DNA of 64,000 nt from Chondrus crispus (lineage: Eukaryota > Rhodophyta > Florideophyceae > Gigartinales > Gigartinaceae), in the NCBI RefSeq assembly GCF_000350225.1, contig NW_005179063.1:62001-126000 (forward strand), given 5' to 3'. Each line of letters opens with the position of its first letter. Positions within the stretch are counted from its first letter, which is position 1. Below are positions 53,594-64,000 of this stretch, piece by piece. The notes beneath the pieces were generated by a model. The model was not told where the DNA came from. It saw only the letters and a program-made list of their open reading frames with translations, and made no database searches. Both the position numbers and the translations under genes were made by a program.

Positions 53594-54265
53594 ATGCAAA
53601 GTAAGTTTTGAGTTTCTTTCCATTTCCTACACATCTAAGTGATTGTCTTTGCACGTTTTGGTGGTTCTTAAGAGCAATAATTCCAAAATCTGTTACTGAC
53701 GATTATCTTCATATTCCTTATTGTGAATACCTGTTCTTACGGGGTTGTGTTAGATCTGGAATTAGTACCGGTGCGCTCTGCGCCTGGGAAGCTGGTCACC
53801 GGTCGAACGGTTCGGACATCGGAGGTCGTATCCGTTGAGGTGCTTGAGCCTGAGGATCAACCTTCACCTCGGCTCGCGCTTCCGGGTCCTTCCTCGAGTT
53901 GCGCACCTTATAGGATTCCTCGTATTCCGCGCTCTGTTCCCGCACCAATAAAGAGAACTACGCATCGACTTTCTGCTCGGAAAGCGGCTGTTCTCGCGGA
54001 TAAGCAGTTCAAGCGTGAGCGCAAGAGGAATCGTAAGGTGTGCCCGCGGTATAAGCGGTATTGTAAAGTGTGCGGCGTTAGTGGCAATAGTGCGAAGGCC
54101 TTTTACGACCACATTCAGTCTAGGTCTCATCGCATTCAAGTTGCCAACGCTAAGGAGACTCCGCGTTGTATCCCTTGCAATCGCGTCTTTGAGTCTCACG
54201 GGCACCTGAAGTGCCACGAGAACGGTGCCGCACACTTAAAGGTAGTTTGTGAACAGAATAGTTAG
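53594..54265 (+). CDS. Spliced zinc-finger protein of element A''
   Basis: Exon 1 ATGCAAA 53594-53600; intron 53601-53753 (GTAAGT ... TTACTGAC at 53693 ... TTAG); exon 2 53754-54265; 172 residues. Almost identical to the copy in the full-length A element: basic KRERKRNRK, then CKVCGVSGNSAKAFYDH and CIPCNRVFESHGHLKCH fingers. Intact although the gag behind it is truncated. Confidence 0.72.
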
Positions 54266-54437
54266 GGATTTCATCCAAATAAATTCACATATCTGTTCGC
54301 AAATTTCTCCTAGTGCAACTTCATAGGAATCATATCGAATTTCTTAGACGGGTGGGCTTGCCATTGTGTTGACTATCGGTTAACGGCTTGGGATCCCCGA
54401 ACGGATTTTCGAATACTTGAAGTTTATTTGCACTAAA

Positions 54438-54756
54438 ATGGAAGATCAAGGAGGAGGAGGATCCATCAGAATCGACAAACTGACGGACTCCAACTTCTAC
54501 GTGTGGAAGCAGAAAATACAACTTCTGCTTGCTCTACGTGATGTTGACCAATACATCGTTGAGGGAAAAGTTCCAAGTAAGGAACGCGCGGAAGAGCGTA
54601 AGAAGTGGATCAGAGGTGACAGTAAAGCTAAAGCACTGATTGGTCTCTCCCTATCAGATGAGCATCTTGAGCATGTACGTGATGTTGATACTGCTCATGA
54701 GATGTGGGAAGCTATTGTCACCGTGTTTGAGAGGCACACTCTGCTGAATAAACTAC
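54438..54756 (+). pseudogene. Copia A'' gag fragment
   Basis: MEDQGGGGSIRIDKLTDSNF start, open for 106 codons to HTLLNKL, then fused to family B LTR sequence. Confidence 0.88.
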
Positions 54757-55291
54757 TGGAAGGTCAGCGGGGCAAAGGGAAATCGGAGGACGGTTGATGA
54801 GGTGAAGTTGAAGGATTGGGTACCGATTTACTTTGAGTCGCCAACTTCTGGCGCTACTTATACACTTTTGCAATCTTCTAGAACTCTACTACCAAACACT
54901 ACGACACACATACTACAAATGTATTGGCTCTAACACATGTGCCCGTCTTGCTACTCAGCCAAACTGGCGATGGCCCAACAAACAGAACCGAAAACCGCCT
55001 TACGAATTACCACTGTCATGACGGAGAAATTAGTAAGGCAGTACAACAAGGCACAGAGAAGCACAAATTCCCTTACTATTCCAAATCCAGCGTGGCACAA
55101 ATTCGTAAGGCACGTTTACAGCTCACACGTTGCCTTACGAATTCAAATCAATCCTGCAAGGACTGTTTACAGCGCACACGTTGCCTTATGAATCTGAATC
55201 TCTCGTGAGGTCCTGTCCACCGTCAATTACAACAGTGCACATTTTGCTTTACGAATTCAAAACACGCGCAACGGTATCTTTGTGTCCTGCT
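54757..55291 (-). repeat. Family B LTR fragment
   Basis: Reverse-orientation LTR lacking its first ~400 bp in element sense; cut at 55291 by the gypsy LTR. Close to the LTRs of the young B element. Confidence 0.85.
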
Positions 55292-55960
55292 TGTAGCATA
55301 AACACCCCCAGCGATAGGGGTGCATGCACAGTTCGACCGAGACCCCGTCCGATCGGGAAGACGGGGGTGAAGCAGGACACCAGCTAACGGCACCGGGCAG
55401 CGGGCCCGGGTAGCGTGGTAGAGCGGGAATGGGGAGGACGCCGGTACGCGCGAGCGGTTCGACGCCTCGACGCCACGGCGCAGTACTGGGTAACGATCCA
55501 GTACCGACGGGCGGAGGCGGAGCCGACTCGTGGGCGTACCGCGCGCGTCCTCAACCCGCGCTCGGTGCCGCTCTAAGGTAGTTAGCGAGCGCTACCTTAG
55601 AATAAGCGGGAAGTCGGACCTTGACGGTCGGTGGGTGACAAGTCCGTGCTTGTCCTCCTCCACCGCCGCCGGTCCGCTCCATATGTAATGTACATAATAA
55701 CCTATCATAATAGTACAGTACCAATGTACTGTAGCGACGTACTGTAGCGGTCGGTCGACACTGTAATACTGTCAGCCATCGGGGCTGACAGTACACGTGT
55801 GTGTGCGTTCTTTGGTCCCGCGTGTACACGTGTACACGTGCGCCCCCTGTACTCGGGGGTACACGTGTTGGTACTGTAGAGCATCGAGCCCTACAGTAAC
55901 CGATCCGGTTCTGAGTTGATCCAATCTAAAATAGAGCCGCAGGGGGGGGGTTATACTACA
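55292..55960 (-). repeat. 3' LTR of large gypsy element (family E)
   Basis: 669 bp, TGTAGCATAA...TTATACTACA. Shares with the other E LTRs the CTAAGGTAG inverted repeat (about 55573-55600), the ACACGTGT palindromes and the CTGTAGAGC inverted repeat near 55875. Confidence 0.82.
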
Positions 55961-55976
55961 CGGCCTCCCCCTTAAG
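55961..55976 (-). other. Polypurine tract next to 3' LTR
   Basis: CTTAAGGGGGAGGCCG in element sense, directly before the LTR; the upstream GCGGACGTCCCCG matches the plus-oriented E element at 33315. Confidence 0.65.
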
Positions 55977-56019
55977 CGGGGACGTCCGCGTCCACGGGTG
56001 CTTGTAGAGAGGGGACAAC

Positions 56020-56919
56020 ATGTCCGGCCACGCCGTCTATACGGTCGATTCCGCTCTCCCTGTCCACTGTGCTCCCTGCTCGCTATCCTCCGTGCTCCGT
56101 CTCGCACCTCCCTACGCGTGCGCAGGTCATTCCCCCTCCCCTTCTGGGGACGACGAGTTCGTCGTCACTCCGTCACCCCTGCCCCCTTTCCGGCGCGCGA
56201 TCCTGCGCGTGCCCTCCGGGCTGGTTCTCGTCATCACCCTACTACCCCCGTCGTGGGAGTCCGTCCTCGTTCATCCGGCCTCAGCTCGGTCGGCTTCCTC
56301 TCCCGTCCTTCCTCACGGGCTCGTCAACTCTGTCGATCGCGTACTCGGTTCGCGCGTCCCGTGTCTCCCTATGTCGTCCCTCATCCCTTCTCGGGACGGT
56401 CCCTCGCTCCTTCTGCCCCCGCCTGGCAGTGGATCGGACATGCCGGTTGTCTGCCCCTTGACCACTGAGGACCCCACCTCCGCCGAGAAGGGAGGTGCAT
56501 CCGGGCTACCTTCCGCCGGTGCCAATTCGTCGGCTCCCCCGCCATGGTGGCCTCCGCGTCCTTTCCGGAAGTCCCGGGGGGGTCGCGCCTCTACCGTGTC
56601 CGACGAGTTATGCCCCCCGCCTTCCATCATCCCGCCGCCAGATGTTCGTCCGGTGACTGGGGCCTCGGTGCCGCTTCGACCTGAGCGTGTTGACGACGCG
56701 GTCGGCCCATCCGGTGGAGACCTCGTGACGGGGCCCGCGGTGGCCCGTACCACCCCGGGGAGGGCTCGCATGGGGCCTTTGGCAGCTGCCGGCATCCCGG
56801 TGCGCCGCGCGCTGCCCCCCGCCTCGACGAGGGCGGAGAGAGGGAGGCGTCCAACACCTCCACGAGGTGGCTGGGGGTGCCCTTGGAGCGGTCAATCCCG
56901 CTACCGCTCGGTCGCTTGA
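56020..56919 (+). CDS. Pro/Ser-rich 299-residue frame, antisense to gypsy element
   Basis: Not recognised. Rich in Pro, Ser, Arg and Val with no predicted fold, and overlaps the start of the next frame by 43 nt. In this GC-rich region long frames arise by chance, so it may only be a shadow or an upstream exon. Confidence 0.22.
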   Translation: MSGHAVYTVDSALPVHCAPCSLSSVLRLAPPYACAGHSPSPSGDDEFVVTPSPLPPFRRAILRVPSGLVLVITLLPPSWESVLVHPASARSASSPVLPHGLVNSVDRVLGSRVPCLPMSSLIPSRDGPSLLLPPPGSGSDMPVVCPLTTEDPTSAEKGGASGLPSAGANSSAPPPWWPPRPFRKSRGGRASTVSDELCPPPSIIPPPDVRPVTGASVPLRPERVDDAVGPSGGDLVTGPAVARTTPGRARMGPLAAAGIPVRRALPPASTRAERGRRPTPPRGGWGCPWSGQSRYRSVA

Positions 56920-58712
56920 CATACGCGTGGCGACGCCATGCGCGGGCGAGCGTCACAGTGGGCGAGCTGCTGTCAAGGGAGTCCCTACGTCCTGACCTTC
57001 TACGAATTCGGTCCATATACGAAGGAGGGCTGACCGAAGAGGCCTCCTTGGCGCTGGGTCGCCTCCTCGCCGAGGGCGGTGGCGCTCCTTACCAACTACC
57101 CGACGAGATTCCTAGTGATAGGACTTTCGCTTTTTGCGTGGAAGAGGTCGAGTATGTCGACCAGATGTCGGCGTACCTCTTCCACCGGGGCCCCCGTGGT
57201 CCCCCTCGCTTCATTCTCGCGGAGGTCACCGGGCTCTACGTCGGCCCCCGTCCGCGCACTTGCTCTAAGGCGCGAGCGGCCCTCCAGAAGTCCGCATGTT
57301 CCCTCATGCGGATTCACCACATTGCCCTGGCGCCCAACGATTGGGCGACTTACCGGCACCGCGGGGAAGAGGACGGGCGCGTGTTCCCGTCCGCCTCGTT
57401 CTCCCCGGGCTTGTCGAGAAGCGATTTCCCTGAGCTTCCGCCGGTCGTAGGGGAGTCGCTCCCCTCGTTGGGAGTTCACCCATTACTCGCCTACGTCTTG
57501 AAGCACTTCGGCTTCGCCTGCGGTGACCCGAAGCATCCGGTTTTCGATTACCTCGCGTACAACGTAGAGCGAGAATGGGCGTGGTGTCTCGGTAACGCCT
57601 TCATGAATGAGGTCTCTCTCCACGGGCGTGCTTTCGTGCAACCCGTGGGGGTACTCTCCTTCCTTGGGCGAGTGGCGCTATCCCTTCCGGACGTTGCCAT
57701 GCACCCTCTCGAGCGTGGCTCACCGTGTGTGGCCTGGTCGTACTCCTCTGTACTAGACCTGATGCACCGCGCCGGTGCGGTGCCCGAACGTAATCGTCGT
57801 CCTTGGACGGACTACACGACAGGGACTCGGAGCCTCTTTCTCGCGTATGACCATCGGAGCGACTCCTTCGTGGCCCGTCCAAGCGTCCCCACCGCGGGCC
57901 CGTCCCGAGGCAAGGGAGGCGTCGGGTCTACGGCGCGCGAGGCGCGTCGGAAGCGGTATCGTGACCTGGACGGCGAGCTTCCCGCAATCGCGTTGGCCAG
58001 GGTGAGCGTGCTGTCGGTGCTTCCCACGGCGGGTCACGATACTGCGTCGGGGCCGGGGCCCCCTCTGCCTTCTCTTGGCTCCGTCGGTTGCCTCGGTGCC
58101 CAACGGAACACCGCGTTGACCCTTGACCTAGCTCGCGACGAGCTCACCGCAATCCCCAGGTTGTCTCGCGCCCTGGGGAGTCTGGTCGATAGGGCTTGGA
58201 CTGTAGAGGGACTACTCCGTACCCTCACGAGCTGGTATGTCGAACGTAGCAGCGAAGCGCGCCGTCTCGGGGCGGAACGACAGGCGTTTGCCGCAGAGCG
58301 TGACTCCCTCGCGGAGCAGCTCCGCGGCTCTCAGGATGAGCTGAAGGTTCTACGAGAGTCGTCCTCCCTACAGGCGAGTGGTCTCCGGCGCGCGGCGGCC
58401 GATCGCGATAGATACTGCGGCGAGCGGGACGCCCTCAGGGCCGAACGTGTCGCCCCGTCGGCCGTGAGCCTTCCTGGCCCTGTGCCACGCCAGGGTCTTC
58501 GAGACCCTTACCAGAGTCGCGAGCTCGGCTCTTCGATGGCCGACGAACCCGCGACTTCGGTCAAGCCAGCTCGCGGGTGGACAACGCATGGCGTAGTCGC
58601 CCTTCCACCGCTTCACGAGACGGAGGCCGGTGTACCGTCGCACCCTAGCTACTGTCCCTCGAGCGGGCGGGCTTCCGGGCCGCCGGTGTTCCCCGACGGG
58701 ACGGAGCGCTGA
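56877..58712 (+). CDS. 611-residue coiled-coil protein, antisense to gypsy element
   Basis: Uninterrupted frame with protein-like composition. Residues about 1-330 look globular (VEEVEYVDQMSAYLF; LLAYVLKHFGFACG; FDYLAYNVEREWAWCLG). After a low-complexity linker, residues about 430-525 form a long coiled coil (EARRLGAERQAFAAERDSLA; QLRGSQDELKVLRESS). No signal peptide or membrane segment, so not an envelope-type gene. No family is recognised. It lies between the pol end and the 3' LTR on the opposite strand, a position where Grande-type plant gypsy elements carry an antisense gene with similar N-domain plus coiled-coil layout; similarity of layout only. Confidence 0.5.
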   Translation: MPLERSIPLPLGRLTYAWRRHARASVTVGELLSRESLRPDLLRIRSIYEGGLTEEASLALGRLLAEGGGAPYQLPDEIPSDRTFAFCVEEVEYVDQMSAYLFHRGPRGPPRFILAEVTGLYVGPRPRTCSKARAALQKSACSLMRIHHIALAPNDWATYRHRGEEDGRVFPSASFSPGLSRSDFPELPPVVGESLPSLGVHPLLAYVLKHFGFACGDPKHPVFDYLAYNVEREWAWCLGNAFMNEVSLHGRAFVQPVGVLSFLGRVALSLPDVAMHPLERGSPCVAWSYSSVLDLMHRAGAVPERNRRPWTDYTTGTRSLFLAYDHRSDSFVARPSVPTAGPSRGKGGVGSTAREARRKRYRDLDGELPAIALARVSVLSVLPTAGHDTASGPGPPLPSLGSVGCLGAQRNTALTLDLARDELTAIPRLSRALGSLVDRAWTVEGLLRTLTSWYVERSSEARRLGAERQAFAAERDSLAEQLRGSQDELKVLRESSSLQASGLRRAAADRDRYCGERDALRAERVAPSAVSLPGPVPRQGLRDPYQSRELGSSMADEPATSVKPARGWTTHGVVALPPLHETEAGVPSHPSYCPSSGRASGPPVFPDGTER

Positions 58713-61700
58713 TCGGTCGAGTCTATCGGCGCTCCCTGCGCGTCCTTTGTTAGCCCCCTTTCTCCGCAAAGCCCCTTAAGCGTCCGTTTGCTTCCGCCAC
58801 CTGAGTCACTAGCTTTCGCGACAGTAGTCACCGTAAAGAAATCCGAATCCTTCCTCAACCCCCCTGCTCTTGTGCCCTTAAGGCACCGTCTATTCTCCCG
58901 CCTCGTCATAGATGGGGGGAGTGATGGCGTTATGAGGTTCGAGCCTCGGTTCGAGAAACATTCTTTCCCTCCTTGTATTCGTCCCAGCAACGTAACCTCC
59001 TCTTCGTCAAACAGCCCTTGTGCCGCTTCGGGAGTGACGAAAGCACGGCTTGTCCGTCCGGTATCCAGAGGTCGTTTACGGTGGTGAAGTTCGCCGTGGT
59101 TTCGTTGGGTGCCATCGGTCTCTCGTTGACCTCCTTGCCTGAATTGTTCTCGTTCCCCTATCCCGCGGCCCCCCCCGAAGGGCGTCACTCCGGGAGGTAG
59201 GGAACCTTATGAGAGGCGGCGAGTGGGCAAAGAATCCAATCTGAAGGCGGAACCAGCGATCCCTTTGCTGTCACATTTCTCCTACCGTCCCTTCTCCAGA
59301 CTGCTTCCCTAGGTGTGCGTCGCGTACGGGGACGCGTCCCCGTACTCTACCTCTCATGCCTTCTTGCGCGTGGAGGCAGGGGTGTGCATGCTGTTCGTCC
59401 CCTTCTGTCGAAATGCGTCTCGTTCTCCCCCGGCCGTGAGGCATTTATCTTACGGTACTGTGTCTCCGGGAACACTCGCGCTCCGGGTCGCCGACCGGCT
59501 CGTGCGCCCTTCTCGGCGAGGGCACGAGCCGGGAATGGGCGTTGGCGCCACTACATTCCTGAGAGGTCTATGGGGCACGGCATTGTCGAATGCGTCTCCC
59601 TTCGTCCCTTCAAAGCGATTGCCCCGGCTGGGATCGTGGTCACGCTCCGACCGAGCTTGACGAGCTCCCATTGGCTGAGCTGCCTCCACGTCCCTCTTTC
59701 CGGCTTGAGGGGTATGTGGAGCGAGCTCCTTTTTGCTAGTCGCCTCCCGCTCCCCTTTTTTCGAGGAACGCGCTTCTCGTGTACGCCTTGATGGAGGAAC
59801 GTGCGCGCTATGCGGTATCGTCTCTCGTCTCCCTCGGGGCGACTCGACACTCTCCAACTCCACCCGTAGCGTGGCATGAGCCCACGCACGTCCTCTGACC
59901 CTCTAGTTCCAAGCGATTGAGGTACGTCCTCACTCCGATCATTCTTATAGTGCGAGGCATGGCCGTCCCAGGGTCGACGTGACCCGTTCAACGGAAAACG
60001 TAAGGGACATAGTCGCGGTTCTGCCTGAGGCAATATATATACCGTCTCGCGCCAGGAAGGTCAGGCTGGACTTACAGCAGCGATCATCAGTGTGGACCTC
60101 CACCGGTGGATGGAAGGCCATGCTCTCTCATAGCTCCGACTTCTTCCTCGCGTATTTCCCGTGCGGTTTGCTTCTCTTTGTCCGTCACGATCCTTTGGTA
60201 CTCCTTCCCACGTCTGTTGTGGGTTTCCTCCTTCACCGCTGTCCGTCAGGGGTCGGTTCCCCAGTAACGCTAGTCCTCTTCTGGCGAGTTCTCTTTCCCC
60301 GTGGTGCGCCCGATGGCCGTCCGCCTGGTGACCTCAGTTTCCGTCGCGTCCCTCGCGCAAGGGATCACAGCTGACCCCGGAGGGTTTTCTTGCGGCTGAC
60401 TGAGGGCGGTACGCTCGATTGCTCGCTGCCCATCCCCATGCACGCCCCTTGCACATATTCTCGAACCGAGGGCCTCTTCCCCCCCTCGATGTCCGACTCG
60501 TGCGTCGCGTCGGAGAGCACGTTCTCCCTACGCAACGGCGGCCACTCGATCTCGTCCCACTAGTAGTCGCTCTCTTCGTCGCGGTTCGGAAGGTTGGCTA
60601 GGGCGGTTCACGTCTGTCCGAGGAAGTAGACGTGACGGGGTTATTGGTAGCGGGATTTGACCCCGTCGGGCTTCCTCCTCACGGCGGATCAGCGGCGGGA
60701 GGCGGCGTGGTAGCGCGCGGGAAATGACTCCTCCGTGGATCCGCGTGCGCCGGTACGATCGGATGCTCCAGGACGCTCCTCCCTTCACACCACCGCCGGT
60801 GCGACCAGTGCCCGATTCGGTCGTTCGTTCTCTCCCCTCGTCCGGGTGGGGGCTCGTTTCCTTTTAGCAAGACCCCTTTACAGGTCTCCCGCTAAGACAT
60901 ACTGTCTGTCAAGTATGCCGGCGTCGTTTACCTCCAAGGGCCGTTCTCGAAGCGGCCGCCGGTTCGTCGGGTCCGTCCCCGAAACGTCCCGATCTTTTGG
61001 GGTGCTGTTCTTGGCTCGTAGACGGCGCCGCGTGCTGGCGGCCCCGTGCCACGTCTTCCCGGACGGAATTCGCCTCGGTCACGCGTCCCGGGTCTTCTTT
61101 GGGTCTTCGTCTCGTACGTTAGGCCTGGTGCGACCTGTGTCCTGTATGCGGGAAATCGAAGGAGACGTGCGAAGCGCAGTGGAGATGTTAGAGGCGCCAG
61201 CTGTCGGGGGTTCGCGTTCTACCACGCCCCTCGCCTTCGACGGCGGGGTGGGGGCGCGGGCTCGCACGCGCGGGAGCAGCTCGCGGGAGAACGGCTCGGG
61301 CATCTCCCGCGACTGGTACGCAGTCGGATGCGTGCGGAGGTGACTGTGCGGAAAGCCGTTCGGTCGGCTTGAGGGTGCCGGAGCCGGGATTGCGCGGCGT
61401 CCGTTTGTCGTATTCGCACTTTCCTCTCCTTCGGTGAGGGGGCGGACGTGTGTACCTCCTTTCCGGTACCCGTTGTACCCTAGCTCAGCGCCGTCGGCCT
61501 TCTCCTTGCTTTTGGTATGGCTTACAGTACCCCCGTGTGCCATGCACGTGCTGGTGTAATTGCCACCGTTGATTTTCCGTTATTTTAGTGTGGTCATGGC
61601 GGGGTGAATTGGTGATGACGCAACCGGTGTTGGAGCATGGCGTGCACCCGCTCACGTGCCACGTTCTCATCCCCCGTAATTTTCCCTATTATGGGGCATG

Positions 61701-62380
61701 TGTCGGCGGCGGTTTTGGGGTGTCTCGCGTCTGTGCGCATATACTGGTGGCCCTCAGGCTGAGTTGCTTTCGCTTACCCCTCCTTCCATAACTATCCCCG
61801 CTACTGCTGTGGCGAATGCAGCCTCGCTCGTCTGTGCATCTGCCGACGCGTTTTGCGCGCTTCCTCGCGCACGACCCACACCGGGAGGGTCATGATCCGG
61901 TCTTCTGCCGGGCTCTCCGACGCGGATGCTGATTGAAAGCTCGACGTGAGCCTCCCCCTTCTCGGTTATACCGAGACCAAAGCGACGGGCATTCTTGGTC
62001 GCTTACTCTGCCCACCGAGGGCTGTCGTGATCCCACTGTTGATCTCCTCGTTCGTCGGGCGCCCCTCCTCGCCGAGGTTGCTGGACTTAACGGATCGTCC
62101 GGCAATCCTGTTCGGGGGCGGGTCGTCCGACTTTTCCTATCCGAACCGGGTTTCGCGGTCCTCGTAATGTCGGTCATTACGAGGGCCCAACCTTTTTCTT
62201 CAGGCAGTTCGTACTGTCCTGTTCGTATGTCTCGCGTCCTTGACGTCCGAGAAGTCAAGACGACTTGACTTGAACACGTCCCTGGCTGTGACCCTCCGAT
62301 AGGGTCCACCGTCCTCCTTCGCTTCCCCTTTTAGTCTGTTCGTGCAGGCTGGGGTTAATCCGCGAAGGAGCGGTTGAGGG
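58713..62380. other. GC-rich 3' region of gypsy element, no confident gene
   Basis: Frames up to about 200 codons occur on both strands (for example 60735-61343 plus, 58649-59188 minus) without recognisable domains or conserved partners in the window. A less GC-rich stretch near 61540-61600 could be a promoter or spacer. Confidence 0.4.
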
Positions 62381-62387
62381 CCCCCCC
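62381..62387 (-). other. First (internal) G tract after pol stop
   Basis: TAA then seven G in element sense, preceded by GCGGACGTTCACGCT. This copies the sequence that precedes the LTR-proximal tract, but no LTR follows it. Confidence 0.5.
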
Positions 62388-64000
62388 TTAAGCGTGAACG
62401 TCCGCGTTCACGGTTTGGGTGAGGTCTCTGCCGGAACGTCTCCGGAGGCGTTGGGCGTAACGAGACACCAATTCCTCCGGGACGTGAGTCCGCGAAGTCC
62501 AAGTGGGCGCGTCGTAATCCGCCCACTTGATGAGGAACTCCGTAGTTCCGTCTTCCATGACTCGATGTCTCAGTACCCGTTCGACGGCATTCTGCGTTCC
62601 CGCGGTGACCTTATCGGCGAGGTCCCGTGGGGTCGTCGTACTTGCTCGTGGCGCGTCTATCGGAGACGGCGCGTACACGCATCGGTCGGCGGAGACTCGC
62701 TCGGTGACCCCATCACGATCGATCGTGATGGTTCGGCGGTCATTGGCGAGCACGCGGTAAGGTCCGACAGCGAGCGAGGCGAGCTTGTTCGATGTCTTAG
62801 CCCCATCGGTGGGGTTGAGATATACGTATTCTCCGGGACGGAGCCGGGAATTAATACGTCGTATGCGCTTATTGAAGTCGCGCTTGTAGCGAGCCTGCGT
62901 CCGACGCAGGCTCCCGTAGGCCTTCTGGATAGTCGAATCCAAGGTCTTGAGGAACTCGGCACGTTGGTCCCCTCTGTCGGCAGGGGGGCGTCACCGTCGG
63001 GTCGTCGAAGCGAGAACTCCGGCGGTGGTCTGCTGAGCACGAACTCGAACGGCGTCGTGCCGGTGGTGCGGTGTACCTGGGAGTTATACGCGTACGTAAG
63101 CGGCCCCACGTACACGTCCCAGTCATCTTGATGCTCGCCTACGTAGTTGCGTATCATCGCAGCGATCGTTCGGTTGTATCGCTCAACTTGCCCGTTCGTC
63201 TGGGGATGGTATGCCGATGTGTAAATATTTGTTATCCCCAGAACACGGCACGTGCTGTGGAAGAACTTGGCGTTGAACTGCGGTCCGTTATCCGACAGCA
63301 ACGTGCGCGGGACGCCGTATTTAAACACCCACGACTCGCAGAACGCAACTGCGACGGTGTATGCGGTTATCGTGCGGAGCGCCACGAGTTGCGTCAGCTT
63401 GCTAAAGCGGTCCGTAATCACGAGCAGGAACCGTTTTCCTGCCTTCGTCTTGGGGAGCGGCCCCAAGATGTCGATGGCCAGGCTCTCGAGCGGCCTCGTA
63501 GCTGGAAACAATCTCAATCGGTTGAGATGTTTCCTCAGCTTCACCCGGTTCATCGCGCAGGTTCGACACCCTCGCACCGTGGCTGCGACGTCTGCAGCTA
63601 GGTGGGGCCAGTAATACTCCCGTCGAAGTGCGTAGTACATACGGTTCTGGCCCGGGTGCCCCGCGATGGCCGGGTTGTGGCACAGGCGAAGGAGCCTGGC
63701 TCGGAGCGTCCGAGGTACCACCACCTGTACGATATCAGGGTCGAAGGGGTGTCTCCGCTTGAGCACCCCTTGGTGGTCCTCGAAGAACGCGGAGTCCCGG
63801 GAATCTGACTGTCGTGCCAAAACGGTTTGGCAGAAGTCATCCGCGCGTTGCTCCTCGGCTATCTCCTCTATCGTAAGAGGGGCTGGAAGGTCGTCCTGCG
63901 GTGAGGCGACCGGGGAGTCGAGCGCGCCAGCATCGGGGTCTTCGGTACGCTGGATGTCGGCGGCGTCGAACTCGTCGTTCTCCTCCCAAAACGAATTGGG
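62388..64000 (-). CDS. Ty3/gypsy pol C-terminus: integrase with GPY/F and chromodomain (partial)
   Basis: Open from the right edge. An acidic linker (about 64000-63760) is followed by the integrase zinc region (LCHNPAIAGH; CRTCAMN), the core D-D-E (LAIDILGPLPK; LLSDNGPQF; QTNGQVERYNRT, about 63480-63160), then in a second frame a GPY/F-like module (LRPGEYVYLN; LAVGPYRVL) and a C-terminal chromodomain (VERVLRHRVMEDGTTEFLIK and WADYDAPTWTS, about 62590-62480). The two frames meet at a six-C run (62983-62988), a -1 shift. It may be a decay mutation, an assembly error or programmed slippage. Chromodomains steer integration to marked chromatin in chromoviruses. Confidence 0.9.

Larger units (their letters stand above)
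50672..54756 (+). mobile_element. Older copia A element (A''), 5' part
   Basis: Diverged LTR (50672-51315 and 52586-53216) interrupted by a solo LTR, then primer site, leader, intact zinc-finger gene, conserved block (54348-54397) and a gag fragment cut at 54756 by a family B LTR fragment. Confidence 0.87.
55292..64000 (-). mobile_element. Large Ty3/gypsy chromovirus, 3' part, open at right edge
   Basis: In element sense: integrase with chromodomain (64000-62388), a first G7 tract after the pol stop, about 6.4 kb of GC-rich 3' region with an opposite-strand reading frame, a second polypurine tract (55961-55976) and the 3' LTR (55292-55960). Orientation is fixed by the LTR (same sense as 17452-18066, whose primer site is known) and by the tract. 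Confidence 0.72.

Noticed and set aside
56877..58712. Envelope-like gene in the gypsy element
   Set aside because: The frame is antisense, without signal peptide or membrane segment, and its C-terminus is a soluble-type coiled coil followed by a polar tail.

Overview
This is nuclear DNA of a eukaryote made almost entirely of nested LTR retrotransposons, with a few decayed host-like genes at the left. I see no rRNA, tRNA or CRISPR array. The host is not certain. The best guess is a red macroalga (Chondrus-like): compact genes with few short introns, near-balanced base composition, a class II trehalose-6-phosphate synthase/phosphatase relic and many Ty1/copia and Ty3/gypsy copies. That identification is inference.

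Layout. 1-726 (-): Ty3/gypsy gag-pol piece with an aspartic protease, running off the left edge. 1078-1730 (-): short-chain dehydrogenase pseudogene. 4440-6072 (+): TPS/TPP pseudogene. 6152-12347: remnant of a CACTA/Tnp2-type DNA transposon with two divergent genes; its transposase is split by a solo copia LTR. 12348-18269: LTR, decayed copia 'D' (-), 5' end of a gypsy 'E' element (-). 18270-26145: full-length copia 'A' (-) with target-site duplication (TSD) CAGAA. 26146-29378: older copia A (+). 29379-31351: 5' end of a copia 'B' (+). 31352-33346: unclassified LTR-like unit and the 3' end of a gypsy E element (+). 33452-40549: full-length, intact, very young copia B (-), TSD TGTAC, sitting inside the gypsy LTR. 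41376-48279: full-length intact copia 'C' (+), TSD GCCGC, sitting inside an older copia B (-). 50672-54756: older copia A (+) carrying a solo LTR (TSD TCTCG). 55292-64000: 3' part of a large chromodomain-type gypsy element (-) with a long 3' region containing an open reading frame on the opposite strand.

The copia A, B and C families share one architecture: LTR with a GTATAAGTA core promoter; primer-binding site matching the initiator-tRNA anticodon arm (half-tRNA priming, as in Drosophila copia); a long A-poor leader; a variable module; a conserved ~50-nt block; gag-pol; an AGGGGGAG-like polypurine tract. The variable module is the most interesting part. In family A it is an apparently spliced gene for a protein with two JAZ/U1-type C2H2 zinc fingers, with a 7-nt first coding exon and a conserved ~150-nt intron. 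In B and C it is a conserved, stem-rich non-coding RNA of about 650 nt. The second unusual system is the antisense reading frame and duplicated polypurine tract in the gypsy element at the right end.
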